Source: SYAC01 sp046048055 (GTDB lineage: Bacteria; Planctomycetota; Phycisphaerae; Phycisphaerales; SM1A02). Taken from it: 25,813 nucleotides of DNA. Both the position numbers and the translations under genes were made by a program. The DNA is taken from NCBI GenBank assembly GCA_046048055.1, contig JBJOGW010000012.1:1-25813 (forward strand), written 5' to 3'. This document shows, piece after piece, positions 1 through 8,012 of the stretch. The notes below the pieces were generated by a model, which saw only the letters and a list, made by a program, of their open reading frames with translations, made no database searches and had not been told where the DNA came from. Within the stretch, counting starts at the first letter, position 1. Each line of letters begins with the position of its first letter.

Positions 1-17
1 CTGGCCGCACGCTGCCC

Positions 18-1283
18 ATGCCGCGCACCGTCACGCTTCGACGCGTCGTGGTGACCGGCCTTGGTGCCGTCACCGATGTGGGCCTGGATGTGCCCACCTT
101 CTGGCAGAGCCTGCTCGAGGGACGCAGCGGCATCGGTCCCATCACCAGCTTCCCCCAGACCCCGGACTGGACCACCCGCTTCGGGGGCGAGGTGCGGGGC
201 TTCGATCCCGAGAGGCACATGGGCGTGGACGGCCGCGAGGCCAAGCGCATGGATCGCTTCTGCCTCTACGGCCTCGGTGCCGCGGTGGAGGCCGCACGGG
301 ACTGCGGGCTGGACTTCGCCAGCGGCGCATTCGACCGCCGCGGCGTGGCCATCGGCAGCGGCATCGGTGGCATCGACACCATCGAGGTGAACCACGCCAA
401 GCTGATGGAGGGCGGTCCCCGCAAGGTCAGTCCCTTCGTGGTGCCGCGACTCATGGTGAACGCCTGTGCGGGCCAGGTCAGCATCCGCTTCAACCTGCAG
501 GGAACCAACATCGCCACCGCCACGGCATGCGCCACCGGATCGCATGCCATCGGCTCGGCCTTCCAGATGATCCAGCGCGGCGATGCCGACGTGATGCTGG
601 CCGGCGGCGCCGAGGGTGCCATCGGGCCGGTGTGCGTGGCCGCCTTCGGGGCCATGAAGGCGCTGAGCACCCGCAACGAGGATCCCACGCGCGCCAGCCG
701 CCCGTTCGACAAGGATCGCGACGGTTTCGTGCTGGCCGACGGCGCCGCGGTGGTGGTGCTGGAGGATCTCGAGCATGCGCAGCGGCGCGGCGCGCGGATC
801 TATGCCGAGGTGATGGGCTACGGATGCGGCGGGGACGCCTTCCACATCGCGGCCCCGGACGAGCAGGGCAGCGGGGCCTTCCGCAGCATGGCCATGAGCC
901 TGCGCGACGCCCAGCTGAACACCGACCAGGTCGGCTACATCAATGCCCATGGCACCAGCACCCCGCTGGGCGACAAGGCCGAGGTGATCGCGGTCAAGAG
1001 GCTGTTTGGCGACCACGCCGCCAAGCTGGCCATGAGCAGCACCAAGAGCGTGACCGGCCACGCGCTGGGAGCCGCGGGCGGCATCGAGAGCGTGGCCACC
1101 ATCCTGGCCATCCAGCACGGCGTGCTTCCGCCCACGATCAATCTGGACACGCCCGACGAGGGCATGGACCTGGATTTCGTGGCCAACACCCCGCAGCAGC
1201 GGCCGGTGCGCTACGCCATCAACAACAGCTTCGGGTTCGGCGGCCACAACACCAGTCTGGTGTTCGGTCGCTTCGAGGGCTGA
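18..1283 (+). CDS. fabF: beta-ketoacyl-ACP synthase II (FabF)
   Basis: Condensing enzyme of type II fatty acid synthesis; it extends acyl-ACP with malonyl-ACP in the cytoplasm. The 421-residue protein has the normal FabF length and the full thiolase-fold active site. The nucleophile is Cys171 in TATACATGSHA. The two catalytic histidines are His311 in NAHGTSTPLGD and His348 in KSVTGHALGAAGG, with the supporting Lys343. The glycine-rich NNSFGFGGHN loop lies near the C-terminus. The ATG at 18 is taken because RRVVVTGLGAVT, the usual family N-terminus, begins about eight residues later. Only 17 bases precede it in the window, so an upstream partner such as acpP cannot be seen. A hairpin follows the stop codon. 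Family assignment is secure; FabF rather than FabB rests on overall resemblance. Confidence 0.95.
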   Translation: MPRTVTLRRVVVTGLGAVTDVGLDVPTFWQSLLEGRSGIGPITSFPQTPDWTTRFGGEVRGFDPERHMGVDGREAKRMDRFCLYGLGAAVEAARDCGLDFASGAFDRRGVAIGSGIGGIDTIEVNHAKLMEGGPRKVSPFVVPRLMVNACAGQVSIRFNLQGTNIATATACATGSHAIGSAFQMIQRGDADVMLAGGAEGAIGPVCVAAFGAMKALSTRNEDPTRASRPFDKDRDGFVLADGAAVVVLEDLEHAQRRGARIYAEVMGYGCGGDAFHIAAPDEQGSGAFRSMAMSLRDAQLNTDQVGYINAHGTSTPLGDKAEVIAVKRLFGDHAAKLAMSSTKSVTGHALGAAGGIESVATILAIQHGVLPPTINLDTPDEGMDLDFVANTPQQRPVRYAINNSFGFGGHNTSLVFGRFEG

Positions 1284-1296
1284 CCGCCGCCGAAAA

Positions 1297-1319
1297 TCCC
1301 GCCGATTCGTCGGCAGGGA
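1297..1319. terminator. hairpin after fabF, possible terminator
   Basis: TCCC-GCCGA, loop TTCG, TCGGC-A-GGGA: nine base pairs with one bulged A. It is flanked by AAAA on the left and CTTC on the right, in the 108-bp gap between fabF and the GH15 gene. The stem and tetraloop suit a terminator, but the U-tract is poor. A weak intrinsic terminator or mRNA-stability hairpin is likely. Confidence 0.45.
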
Positions 1320-1391
1320 CTTCACGTCGGGCTCGCGGAATCCGATATCCCTGTATCCGGCCCGTCGGAGCCGGCGAAGCCCCACCGCACC

Positions 1392-3416
1392 ATGCCCCGC
1401 AACATCCCCATCGGCAACGGAGAGATGCTGGTCGCCTTCGACGACCTCTACCGGATCCGTGACCTGTACTGGCCGCATGTGGGCCAGCCCAACCACACCT
1501 GCGGACACCTGCAGCGGTTCGGCGTGTGGGTGGACGGCGGCTTCGCATGGGTGGACAGCTCGGGCTGGACGCGCGAGCTCCGATACCGCCGCGACTCGCT
1601 GGTGACCGAGGTCAGGCTGCGGCACGAGCGGCTGGGCGTGGAACTGGTGTGCCACGACGCGGTCGACTACTTCAGCCCGGTGTTCTTCCGGCGCGTCACG
1701 GTGTGCGACCTGCTGGGGCGGGCGCGGGACGTGCGCGTGTTCTTTCACGCCGATCTCTCGGTGGACGAGAGCCCCGTGGGCGACACCGTGGCCTACGACC
1801 CCTCGACCGGAGGCCTGGTGCACTACAAGGACGACTGCTACTTCCTGTTCAACGGCGTGCATCCCGGGGGATGGGGCGTGGGGAGCTGGGCCACGGGCCA
1901 GAAGCGCATCGGAGACGCCGAGGGCACCTGGCGCGATGCCGAGGACGGGCTGCTCAGCCGCAATGCCATCGCCCAGGGCAGCGTGGACAGCACGGTGGGC
2001 TTTCACCTGACGGTGCCCGCCGGCGGCAGCGAGAGCTGCACCTACTGGATCGCGGCAGGCCAGACCCATGAGGCTGTCCGCGACCTGAACGACAAGGTCC
2101 GCCTGAAGACGCCGCAGCGCATGATCGACCGCACCGAGGCCTACTGGCGCCTGTGGAGCCAGAAGGAGTGCGTGCCCAACGACCCCCTGCCCGACCACCT
2201 GGTCGACCTGCATCGACGAAGCGCACTGATCACGCGCACCCAGATCGACAACGGTGGCGCCATCATCGCGGCCAACGACTACGACATCACGCACTTCGCG
2301 GGCGACACGTACTCCTACATGTGGCCTCGTGATGGCGCCCTGGTCGCCTACGCCCTCACGCTCGCGGGCCACGGCGAGCTCAGCCGCAACTTCTTCCGCT
2401 TCTGCCAGCGGGTGCGGCACCCGGACGGCTACTTCCTGCACAAGTACAACCCCTCCGGGACCTTTGCCAGCACCTGGCACCCGTGGCTCACCGAGAAGGG
2501 TCGCTGGCTGCCCATCCAGCAGGACGAGACGGCGCTGGTGACGTGGGCCCTGCGCAAGCACTTCCTGGTCTTTCGCGACGTGGAGTTCATCAAGAACCTC
2601 TACAACCCGCTGGTGGTGGACACGGCCAACTGGATGCTGAGCTACCGCGACCACGCCGGGCTGCCCATGCCCAGCTGGGACCTGTGGGAGGAACGCCGCG
2701 GCGTGCACCTGTTCACGGTGTGCGCCACCATCGGCGCGCTGCAGGCCGCAAGCAACTTCGCCAGCGACATGGGCGCCATGGACCGTGCGGCGGAGTTCGG
2801 CGAGGGTGCCGAGCGCATGCGCGGCGCCATGCTTCGGCACATGTGGGATCCGGAGCGCCGGCTCTTCGCCCGCACCGCGGTGCCCCAGGAGGATGGCTCG
2901 TACCGTCTCGACTTCACGCTCGACGCGTCGGCGTATGCGCTCTTCGCCTTCGGCGCGCTCGACGCCAACGACCCTCGCGTCACCAGCCACATGCAGGCCA
3001 TCCGCGAGCGGCTCTGGATTCGAACCGAGATCGGTGGCATCGCGCGCTACGAGCGTGATCCCTACCACCAGGTGGAGCGGCACGCCCTGCACGAGGTGCC
3101 CGGCAATCCATGGGTCATCTGCACGCTCTGGTACGCCCAGTGGCTGATCGCGCGAGCCGCCTCCGAGGCCCAGTTGCGCGAGGCCCTGGAGTATCTGGAG
3201 TGGACGAGGTGGCGCGCCGCCCCCAGCGGCGTGCTGGCGGAGCAGTACCACCCGTGGTCGGGACAGCAGATCTCGGTGAGCCCGCTCACCTGGAGCCATG
3301 CCACGCTCATGACGACCGTGCTGCAGTACCGACGCAAGCATGCCGAACTGTCCGGCCAGGCCATGCCGGTCACGGTGCTTGCCGAGGAGCCGGCTCGACA
3401 CGACCTGCGGGGCTGA
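1392..3416 (+). CDS. glycoside hydrolase family 15 (glucoamylase-like) protein
   Basis: Probable exo-acting alpha-glucosidase (glucoamylase, glucodextranase or trehalase type) of family GH15. The 674 residues show a beta-sandwich N-terminal part (about 1-250) and an (alpha/alpha)6 barrel (about 270-650). Barrel signatures are TYSYMWPRDGA at 306-316, WDLWEERRG at 429-437 with the likely general acid Glu434, GNPWVICTLWYAQW at 571-584, and LAEQYHPWSG at 615-624 with the likely general base Glu617. No signal peptide is visible, so a cytoplasmic role in glycogen, maltodextrin or trehalose use is likely; substrate cannot be read from sequence. The ATG at 1392 gives the typical PIGNGEMLVAFD N-terminus. 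The promoter is not obvious; TATCC runs lie about 30-40 bp upstream. Confidence 0.9.
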   Translation: MPRNIPIGNGEMLVAFDDLYRIRDLYWPHVGQPNHTCGHLQRFGVWVDGGFAWVDSSGWTRELRYRRDSLVTEVRLRHERLGVELVCHDAVDYFSPVFFRRVTVCDLLGRARDVRVFFHADLSVDESPVGDTVAYDPSTGGLVHYKDDCYFLFNGVHPGGWGVGSWATGQKRIGDAEGTWRDAEDGLLSRNAIAQGSVDSTVGFHLTVPAGGSESCTYWIAAGQTHEAVRDLNDKVRLKTPQRMIDRTEAYWRLWSQKECVPNDPLPDHLVDLHRRSALITRTQIDNGGAIIAANDYDITHFAGDTYSYMWPRDGALVAYALTLAGHGELSRNFFRFCQRVRHPDGYFLHKYNPSGTFASTWHPWLTEKGRWLPIQQDETALVTWALRKHFLVFRDVEFIKNLYNPLVVDTANWMLSYRDHAGLPMPSWDLWEERRGVHLFTVCATIGALQAASNFASDMGAMDRAAEFGEGAERMRGAMLRHMWDPERRLFARTAVPQEDGSYRLDFTLDASAYALFAFGALDANDPRVTSHMQAIRERLWIRTEIGGIARYERDPYHQVERHALHEVPGNPWVICTLWYAQWLIARAASEAQLREALEYLEWTRWRAAPSGVLAEQYHPWSGQQISVSPLTWSHATLMTTVLQYRRKHAELSGQAMPVTVLAEEPARHDLRG

Positions 3417-3432
3417 GCCGCGGAAAAGGCCC

Positions 3433-3452
3433 ATTTCGGCCGCCGCCGAAAT
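3433..3452. repeat. perfect 8-bp inverted repeat between GH15 and B12 genes
   Basis: ATTTCGGC, loop CGCC, GCCGAAAT. It sits 17 bp after the GH15 stop and 70 bp before the next start. No T-run follows, so it is not a clear terminator; an operator or attenuating hairpin is possible. Its right half, CGCCGCCGAAAT, nearly repeats 1285-1297 upstream of the GH15 gene. Confidence 0.4.
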
Positions 3453-3521
3453 CAGCCGCGTCGGCGCCATGGCCATCGTCGCGGTGAATCCGGGGACGCA
3501 CCGCCGCGAAGCCGCTCCATC

Positions 3522-4619
3522 ATGCAGCACGCCGATGTCCAGGCTGCGGAAGCCCTCGAGGCCGTCGCCCGCGCCATCTCCGAGTGGACCGTGGACCAGC
3601 TCTACGGCGAGGATGCCAGCATGGAGGCCCGCTACGGCGCCGAGGGACGCCGGCTGTGGCGCCACGAGATCCAGTCACGCGTGGCGCATCTGGTCGAGGC
3701 GATCGCCTGCAACCGTGCGGTGCTCTTCACCACCCACGCCACCTGGAGTCGTGCAGCCTTCATGGCCCGCGACCTGGGCGAAGGCGACGTGGCCCGCAGC
3801 CTTCGGGCCCTGGGCGCGGTGATTCGCGACAACCTGCCTGCCGAGATCTGGCACCGAGCCCGCGGCGTGATCGAGGAGGCGGTCACGCAGGCCCCGGCCA
3901 CGCCCGAGATGCCCGCGAGCGTGCTGGACGGCATGGGCGAGGAAGGCACCCTGGCCCGCCTCTACCTGCTGCAGCTTCTCCAGCGCGATCGCGAGGCGGC
4001 GGAACGAATGGTGCAGGATCTGCTCGATGGCCGGATGCCGCTCGGCACCATCCACGAACGCGTGATCGCTCCCGCCATGAACGAGATCGGCCGGATGTGG
4101 CACCTGCAGGAGGCCAGCATCGCGGACGAGCACTACTGCACCACCGCCACGCAGTCGATCCTGGCGCGGCTGCGGGGCCAGTGCTCGCGCCAGCCAGCCA
4201 ACGGACTCGCCGTGATCACCTGCAGCGCCGGCGGCGACATGCACGAGCTGGGCATCCGGATGGTGAGCGATCTCTTCGAGATGGATGGCTGGAACGTGGA
4301 GTGTCTGGGTGCCAACATGCCCTCCAGCGAGGTGGCGACCTCGGCGGGTCCGCAGGCCCATCGTGGCCCCGTGGACATGGTGGCCGTGAGTGCCGGCACT
4401 CCGCTGGCACTCCGAAGCGTGGCCCACCTGATCGACACGCTGCGGCAGACGCCCCATGGCGAGCACGTGGCGGTGATGGTCGGCGGCCAGCCCTTCCACC
4501 TGGCCGAGGACCTGTGGCAGGTGGTGGGCGCCGACGGCATGGCACGCTCGGCTTCCTCCGCGCCGGCGGTCGCCGCCGACCTGGTCCGGCGACGCAGCGC
4601 GTCCGCGACCCGTCGCTGA
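3522..4619 (+). CDS. cobalamin-binding protein with CarH-type photosensor motif
   Basis: Probable B12-dependent sensory or regulatory protein of 365 residues. Residues 1-125 form a helical domain rich in Trp and Arg (WRHEI..HLVEAIACNRAVLF..W), resembling N-terminal regions of other B12-binding signalling proteins and loosely RsbR-type N-domains. Residues about 143-220 look like the four-helix cap of B12-binding proteins. They carry W193-H194 and, nine residues after the Trp, E203-H204, which is the Wx9EH signature of adenosylcobalamin photoreceptors such as CarH. Residues 226-355 are the Rossmann-like cobalamin domain with D239-x-H241-x-x-G244, whose His supplies the lower cobalt ligand, plus a GG turn at 321-322. 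There is no MerR or other recognisable DNA-binding domain and no methyltransferase module, so the output is unknown. It ends 19 bp from the convergent phoH-like gene. Confidence 0.85.
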   Translation: MQHADVQAAEALEAVARAISEWTVDQLYGEDASMEARYGAEGRRLWRHEIQSRVAHLVEAIACNRAVLFTTHATWSRAAFMARDLGEGDVARSLRALGAVIRDNLPAEIWHRARGVIEEAVTQAPATPEMPASVLDGMGEEGTLARLYLLQLLQRDREAAERMVQDLLDGRMPLGTIHERVIAPAMNEIGRMWHLQEASIADEHYCTTATQSILARLRGQCSRQPANGLAVITCSAGGDMHELGIRMVSDLFEMDGWNVECLGANMPSSEVATSAGPQAHRGPVDMVAVSAGTPLALRSVAHLIDTLRQTPHGEHVAVMVGGQPFHLAEDLWQVVGADGMARSASSAPAVAADLVRRRSASATRR

Positions 4620-4638
4620 GCGGATCCGGGACCCGCGT

Positions 4639-6144
4639 TCAGAGCATGTCCGCGGCCAGACTGGCCAGCTCGCTGCGCTCCGTCTTGCTCATGGTCACGT
4701 GGCCAGCGATGCGCTGGCCCTTCATGCGCTCGATGAGGTGCGAAAGGCCGTTGCTGGCGGCGTCGAGGTAGGGATTGTCGATCTGGCCGATGTCGCCGGC
4801 CAGCACGATCTTGGTGCCCTCGCCCACGCGGCTCACGATGGTCTTCACCTCGTGGGGCGAGAGGTTCTGCGCCTCGTCCACGATCATGAACTGGTGGGGA
4901 ATGCTGCGGCCACGGATGTAGGTGAGCGGCTCCATGACCAGCTTGCCACCCGCCACGAGCTGGTCCATGCGCTGCTCGGCGGTGCGGCTGTCGGCGTCAC
5001 TGCCGCCGCCACCGCGCGTGCTGAGCAGGTAGCTCACGTTGTCGAAGATGGGCTGCATCCAGAGCGAGAGCTTCTCGTCCTTGTCTCCGGGCAGGTAGCC
5101 GATGTCACGACCAAGGGGCATGATCGGCCGGGCCACCAGCAGCTTGTCGAAGCGTTCCTCGCGGAAGACCTTGTGCATGCCCGCAGCGATCGCCATGAGC
5201 GTCTTGCCGGTGCCGGCGGGACCGATCAGGGACACCAGCCGCACCTCATCATCGAGCAGCAGGTCGAGCGCCATGGTCTGCTGCAGGTTGCGGGCCATGA
5301 TGCCGTAGACCGGCTTGCGCGGCCCCACCACCGGGATCAGGTGTCCGGTGTCGGCCAGCACGCGGGCCAGGCCGGTGTGGCTCTCGTCGGCGGCGTCGTG
5401 CAGGGCCACGAACTGGTTCGCCACCAGGTCATGGGCCGCGATGTCCATGCCCTCGGGACTCTTGAGCACAAGCCCGTCCAGCTGCTCCACGCTCAGCTGC
5501 CGCTCCTGGTAGAGCTCGTCGATGGTCTCGCCCGGGCAACTCATGGTGGCGTAGCCGGCGTAGAGCCAGTCGGCATCCACGCGGTCCGCCTCGAAATCCT
5601 CGCTGGGAATGCCCAGCGCGTCGCACTTCACGCGGGCGTTGATGTCCTTGCTGATGAAGATGGTCCGCAGCCCCTGCTCGTGCAGGCGGTGGGCCACGCC
5701 CAGGATCCGGTTGTCGGCGCTGTCCAGATCCAGCGCGAAGGGCGTGGTGCGGTCGCAGCGCTCGATGCGGATCACGCCTCCCTGCTCGTTCCAGACCACG
5801 CCCTCGAACAGCCGGCCGATGGAGCGCAGCTTGTCCAGCGTGCGGATCACCGACCGCGCATTGCGCCCGGTCTCGTCGTTGTTCTTCTTGAACTGGTCCA
5901 GCTCCTCGATGACCTGGAGCGGGATGATCACCTCGTGCTCCTCGAACTTGTAGATGGAGCCCGGGTTGTGCAGCAGCACGTTCGTGTCGAGCACGAAGTG
6001 CTTTCGCACGGCGGTCCCGGAGTCCTGGCTGGGGGCGGTGACGGGCGAGGTGGTTTCGGACGATGGCCGCAAGGCGGCGTTCGGAGCGTGCTTCAAGTGG
6101 TTGACCCCTGAGAGACTGGCGACCCAAACCATCGAACCGGCCAT
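4639..6144 (-). CDS. PhoH family protein with N-terminal PIN domain
   Basis: Cytoplasmic PIN-PhoH protein (PhoH2/YlaK type), a family linked to RNA unwinding and cleavage. The PIN nuclease domain begins at KHFVLDTNVLL (residues 48-58), with acidic residues Asp53, Glu80, Asp145 and Asp167 available for metal. The PhoH P-loop ATPase lies in the C-terminal half: Walker A GPAGTGKT at 308-315, RPIMPLGRDIGYLPGD at 339-354 and Walker B IVDEAQN at 421-427. The start is uncertain. ATG 6144 gives 501 residues with a 47-residue low-complexity leader. ATG 6132 is also possible, and a GTG at 6009 would start directly before the PIN domain, which is where many homologues begin. It is divergent from the Bax inhibitor-1 gene and tail-to-tail with the B12 gene. 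Confidence 0.92.
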   Translation of the reverse strand: MAGSMVWVASLSGVNHLKHAPNAALRPSSETTSPVTAPSQDSGTAVRKHFVLDTNVLLHNPGSIYKFEEHEVIIPLQVIEELDQFKKNNDETGRNARSVIRTLDKLRSIGRLFEGVVWNEQGGVIRIERCDRTTPFALDLDSADNRILGVAHRLHEQGLRTIFISKDINARVKCDALGIPSEDFEADRVDADWLYAGYATMSCPGETIDELYQERQLSVEQLDGLVLKSPEGMDIAAHDLVANQFVALHDAADESHTGLARVLADTGHLIPVVGPRKPVYGIMARNLQQTMALDLLLDDEVRLVSLIGPAGTGKTLMAIAAGMHKVFREERFDKLLVARPIMPLGRDIGYLPGDKDEKLSLWMQPIFDNVSYLLSTRGGGGSDADSRTAEQRMDQLVAGGKLVMEPLTYIRGRSIPHQFMIVDEAQNLSPHEVKTIVSRVGEGTKIVLAGDIGQIDNPYLDAASNGLSHLIERMKGQRIAGHVTMSKTERSELASLAADML

Positions 6145-6239
6145 GTTGTATCGGCTCGAGCGACCCCGGAACCATGCATTCTGGGACCGTCGCGGTCAAG
6201 TTCGCGCAGGCTGAACGGAACCCGCCCAACGGCCACCGT

Positions 6240-6245
6240 TACACT
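6240..6245 (+). promoter_or_regulatory. TACACT -10-like box, Bax inhibitor-1 gene
   Basis: TACACT ends 7 nt before the ATG at 6253, so transcription would begin at or next to the start codon (leaderless mRNA). It lies inside CCACCGTTACACTC (6233-6246), a 14-mer repeated exactly upstream of gatC. No good -35 element is seen. Confidence 0.5.
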
Positions 6246-6252
6246 CCGCTCC

Positions 6253-7068
6253 ATGAGCATGCTTCAATCCACCAATCCGGTGCTGGCGGAGGGCCGTCTG
6301 GACGCCGCCATGCGTGATGCCGCCGCGAGCCAGGCCCCGGCCACGGTGAGCGGCGTGGTGAACAAGACAAGCCTCTGCGTGGCAGTCGCGGTGGTGTTCG
6401 GGGCCATGGGATACTCCGTGGTGAACGCGAATCCGTCGCTTCTGGGCGCCGTGAACATGGTGGCCTTCGTGGCCGCGCTGGCCGTGGGCTTCGCCCTGTG
6501 GGGACGTCCCGCCTGGGCCGCCGTGCTGGCGCCGATCTACGCGGCCACGCAGGGCTTCTTCCTGGGGGCGATCGCCATGGTCCTGGACCGCATCCTGGCC
6601 GCTCAAGGGGTGCAGTTGGCCGGCGGCATCGCCTTGCAGGCGTTCGTGATCACCGTCGGCGTGTCGGTGGCGTGCCTGGTGCTCTACCGATCCGGCGTGA
6701 TCCGCTTCAGCCAGCGTGGTGCGGCCATCCTGTGGGCCGCGGTGCTGGGCATCGCCTGCGTGTACCTGCTCTCCTTCGTGCTTGGACTGTTCGGCATCGC
6801 CATGCCGCTGCTGAGCCTGCCAACGCAGGCCGGTTCCAGCCAGGGTGCCTGGATCGGCCTTGCCATCAACGGCGTGATCCTGGTGGTGGCTGCCCTGACG
6901 CTGGTCCTGGACATGCAGCGGGTCGACGAGGCCGTGCAGTCGGGCGCGCCCGCCAGCAGCGAGTGGTACCTGGCCTACGGGTTGCTGGTGAGCCTGGTGT
7001 GGATCTACCTCGAGAGCATGAAGATCATCTTCCGGCTGGCGATGATCATGGGTGGAAAGCGGGATTGA
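6253..7068 (+). CDS. Bax inhibitor-1 / YccA family membrane protein
   Basis: Integral membrane protein of the BI-1/TMBIM superfamily, related to the pH-dependent calcium-leak channel YetJ and to YccA; its role in this organism is unknown. The 271 residues start with the bacterial subgroup's typical STNPVL and MTVSGVVNKT-like stretch (here TVSGVVNKT, residues 31-39). About seven hydrophobic helices follow from residue 42 to the end. The loop LVLDMQRVDEAV (about 217-228) and the final EWYLAYGLLVSLVWIYLES segment are family hallmarks and contain the conserved acidic residues near the pore. The start is supported by a TACACT box 7 nt upstream. The TGA stop overlaps the TTG start proposed for the next gene, so the two are probably co-translated. 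Confidence 0.92.
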   Translation: MSMLQSTNPVLAEGRLDAAMRDAAASQAPATVSGVVNKTSLCVAVAVVFGAMGYSVVNANPSLLGAVNMVAFVAALAVGFALWGRPAWAAVLAPIYAATQGFFLGAIAMVLDRILAAQGVQLAGGIALQAFVITVGVSVACLVLYRSGVIRFSQRGAAILWAAVLGIACVYLLSFVLGLFGIAMPLLSLPTQAGSSQGAWIGLAINGVILVVAALTLVLDMQRVDEAVQSGAPASSEWYLAYGLLVSLVWIYLESMKIIFRLAMIMGGKRD

Positions 7069-8003
7069 TCGCCTCCGCCGGGGCGGCTTCGTGGCGCATC
7101 GCCCACTCGACAGGCTGGCGTCGTGCAGCATGGCTGGCCGCGCTCCTGCTCGCCTCATGGTTGGCGGCGATCGTGGTCGGCACCTTCGTGGCCACGCTGA
7201 CCAATGCGGGAGGCATGTACATCCATGCGGCGGGAAGCGGCAGACCGATGCCGACCGGCATGGCGTTCGCCCTGAAGTTCCTGGACACGTGGTGGATCGC
7301 GATCGTGGGGACCGCCCGGAGTCTGCTGCCGGGCCAGGATCTGCCGCTGGCCGCACAGCTGGCCTTCGTGCTGCTCTTGATGGGGTTGGTGGTCTCACCC
7401 ATGCTCATCTGCGTGCCGCTCGTGGGGCTTGGGGCTCGGCAAGGCTCGGGCATTCCGCTGCGATGGTCCATCGCGGGTGCCGGCTCCCTGGGCGGCCTGA
7501 TCTCGGTGGGCATGCTGGTGGTGATGCTGGACATCCCCCGCGTGCTGATGCTCTGGAGCGGACAGAGCATCGCCTGGGGTCTCCCCTGGCTTGGGGAAGT
7601 CGAGCTGGTCGCGCTGATCCTGCTCACCTGGGTCGTGGCAGGCGCGATCTGGGCAAGCCTGCTGGCGCGGGCGGGCATGTCCGGTGACCCGGATCGCATC
7701 GTGCGCTTCGTGCGACGTCTGTTCGCGGGCACGTGCGTGGAACTGGCCCTGGCCGCGCCCACCTATGCGGCCGGCATGCGCAAGGAGTCGTGCTGGTGCA
7801 GTTGGGGCAGCTTCTGGGCGATCGTCGGCGGCTCGGTGGTGCTGACCACGCTGTGCGGGCCGATGCTGGTGCTGCTCTGGACGCGACGCGCGCGACTGCA
7901 CTGGATTCGCCGCGCATGCCCGGCGTGCGGCTATCCGCGACGAGGCGGTGTGGAACGCTGCCCGGAATGCGGGCATGTCTTCACGGCCGTCGTGGCGCAG
8001 TAG
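7065..8003 (+). CDS. multi-spanning membrane protein with C-terminal zinc ribbon
   Basis: Unrecognised function. From a TTG start at 7065, which overlaps the upstream TGA by four bases (TTGA), the protein has 312 residues; the reading frame is open further upstream, but only as a shadow of the Bax inhibitor gene. Predicted membrane segments lie near residues 22-45, 95-122, 136-158, 180-203 and 249-272. A CWCSWGSFW motif (243-251) lies just before the last helix. The C-terminal tail has CPACGY (285-290) and CPECGH (299-304), two CxxC knuckles separated by ten residues that should bind one zinc in the cytoplasm. Similar CxxCGY...CPECG tails are common on hydrophobic proteins of Planctomycetes. 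Coupling to the BI-1 gene suggests a shared membrane role; that is inference. A later start would lose the first helix. Confidence 0.75.
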   Translation: MIASAGAASWRIAHSTGWRRAAWLAALLLASWLAAIVVGTFVATLTNAGGMYIHAAGSGRPMPTGMAFALKFLDTWWIAIVGTARSLLPGQDLPLAAQLAFVLLLMGLVVSPMLICVPLVGLGARQGSGIPLRWSIAGAGSLGGLISVGMLVVMLDIPRVLMLWSGQSIAWGLPWLGEVELVALILLTWVVAGAIWASLLARAGMSGDPDRIVRFVRRLFAGTCVELALAAPTYAAGMRKESCWCSWGSFWAIVGGSVVLTTLCGPMLVLLWTRRARLHWIRRACPACGYPRRGGVERCPECGHVFTAVVAQ

Positions 8004-8006
8004 GCT
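8001..8006 (+). promoter_or_regulatory. TAGGCT -10-like box, NIF3 gene
   Basis: TAGGCT ends 6 nt before the ATG at 8013. It includes the TAG stop of the preceding gene, so part of the match may be coincidence. Listed because the same box and spacing recur at other genes in the window. Confidence 0.3.
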
Positions 8007-8012
8007 CGCGAC

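Noticed and set aside
4621..4628. Palindrome CGGATCCG between the convergent B12 and PhoH genes
   Set aside because: Only 8 bp with no loop or T-run; expected by chance at this base composition.
4699..6111. Long plus-strand open frame of 470 codons opposite the PhoH gene
   Set aside because: Composition is His/Val/Gly/Asp-rich antisense sequence with no motif; the minus-strand PhoH protein has complete PIN and ATPase motifs.
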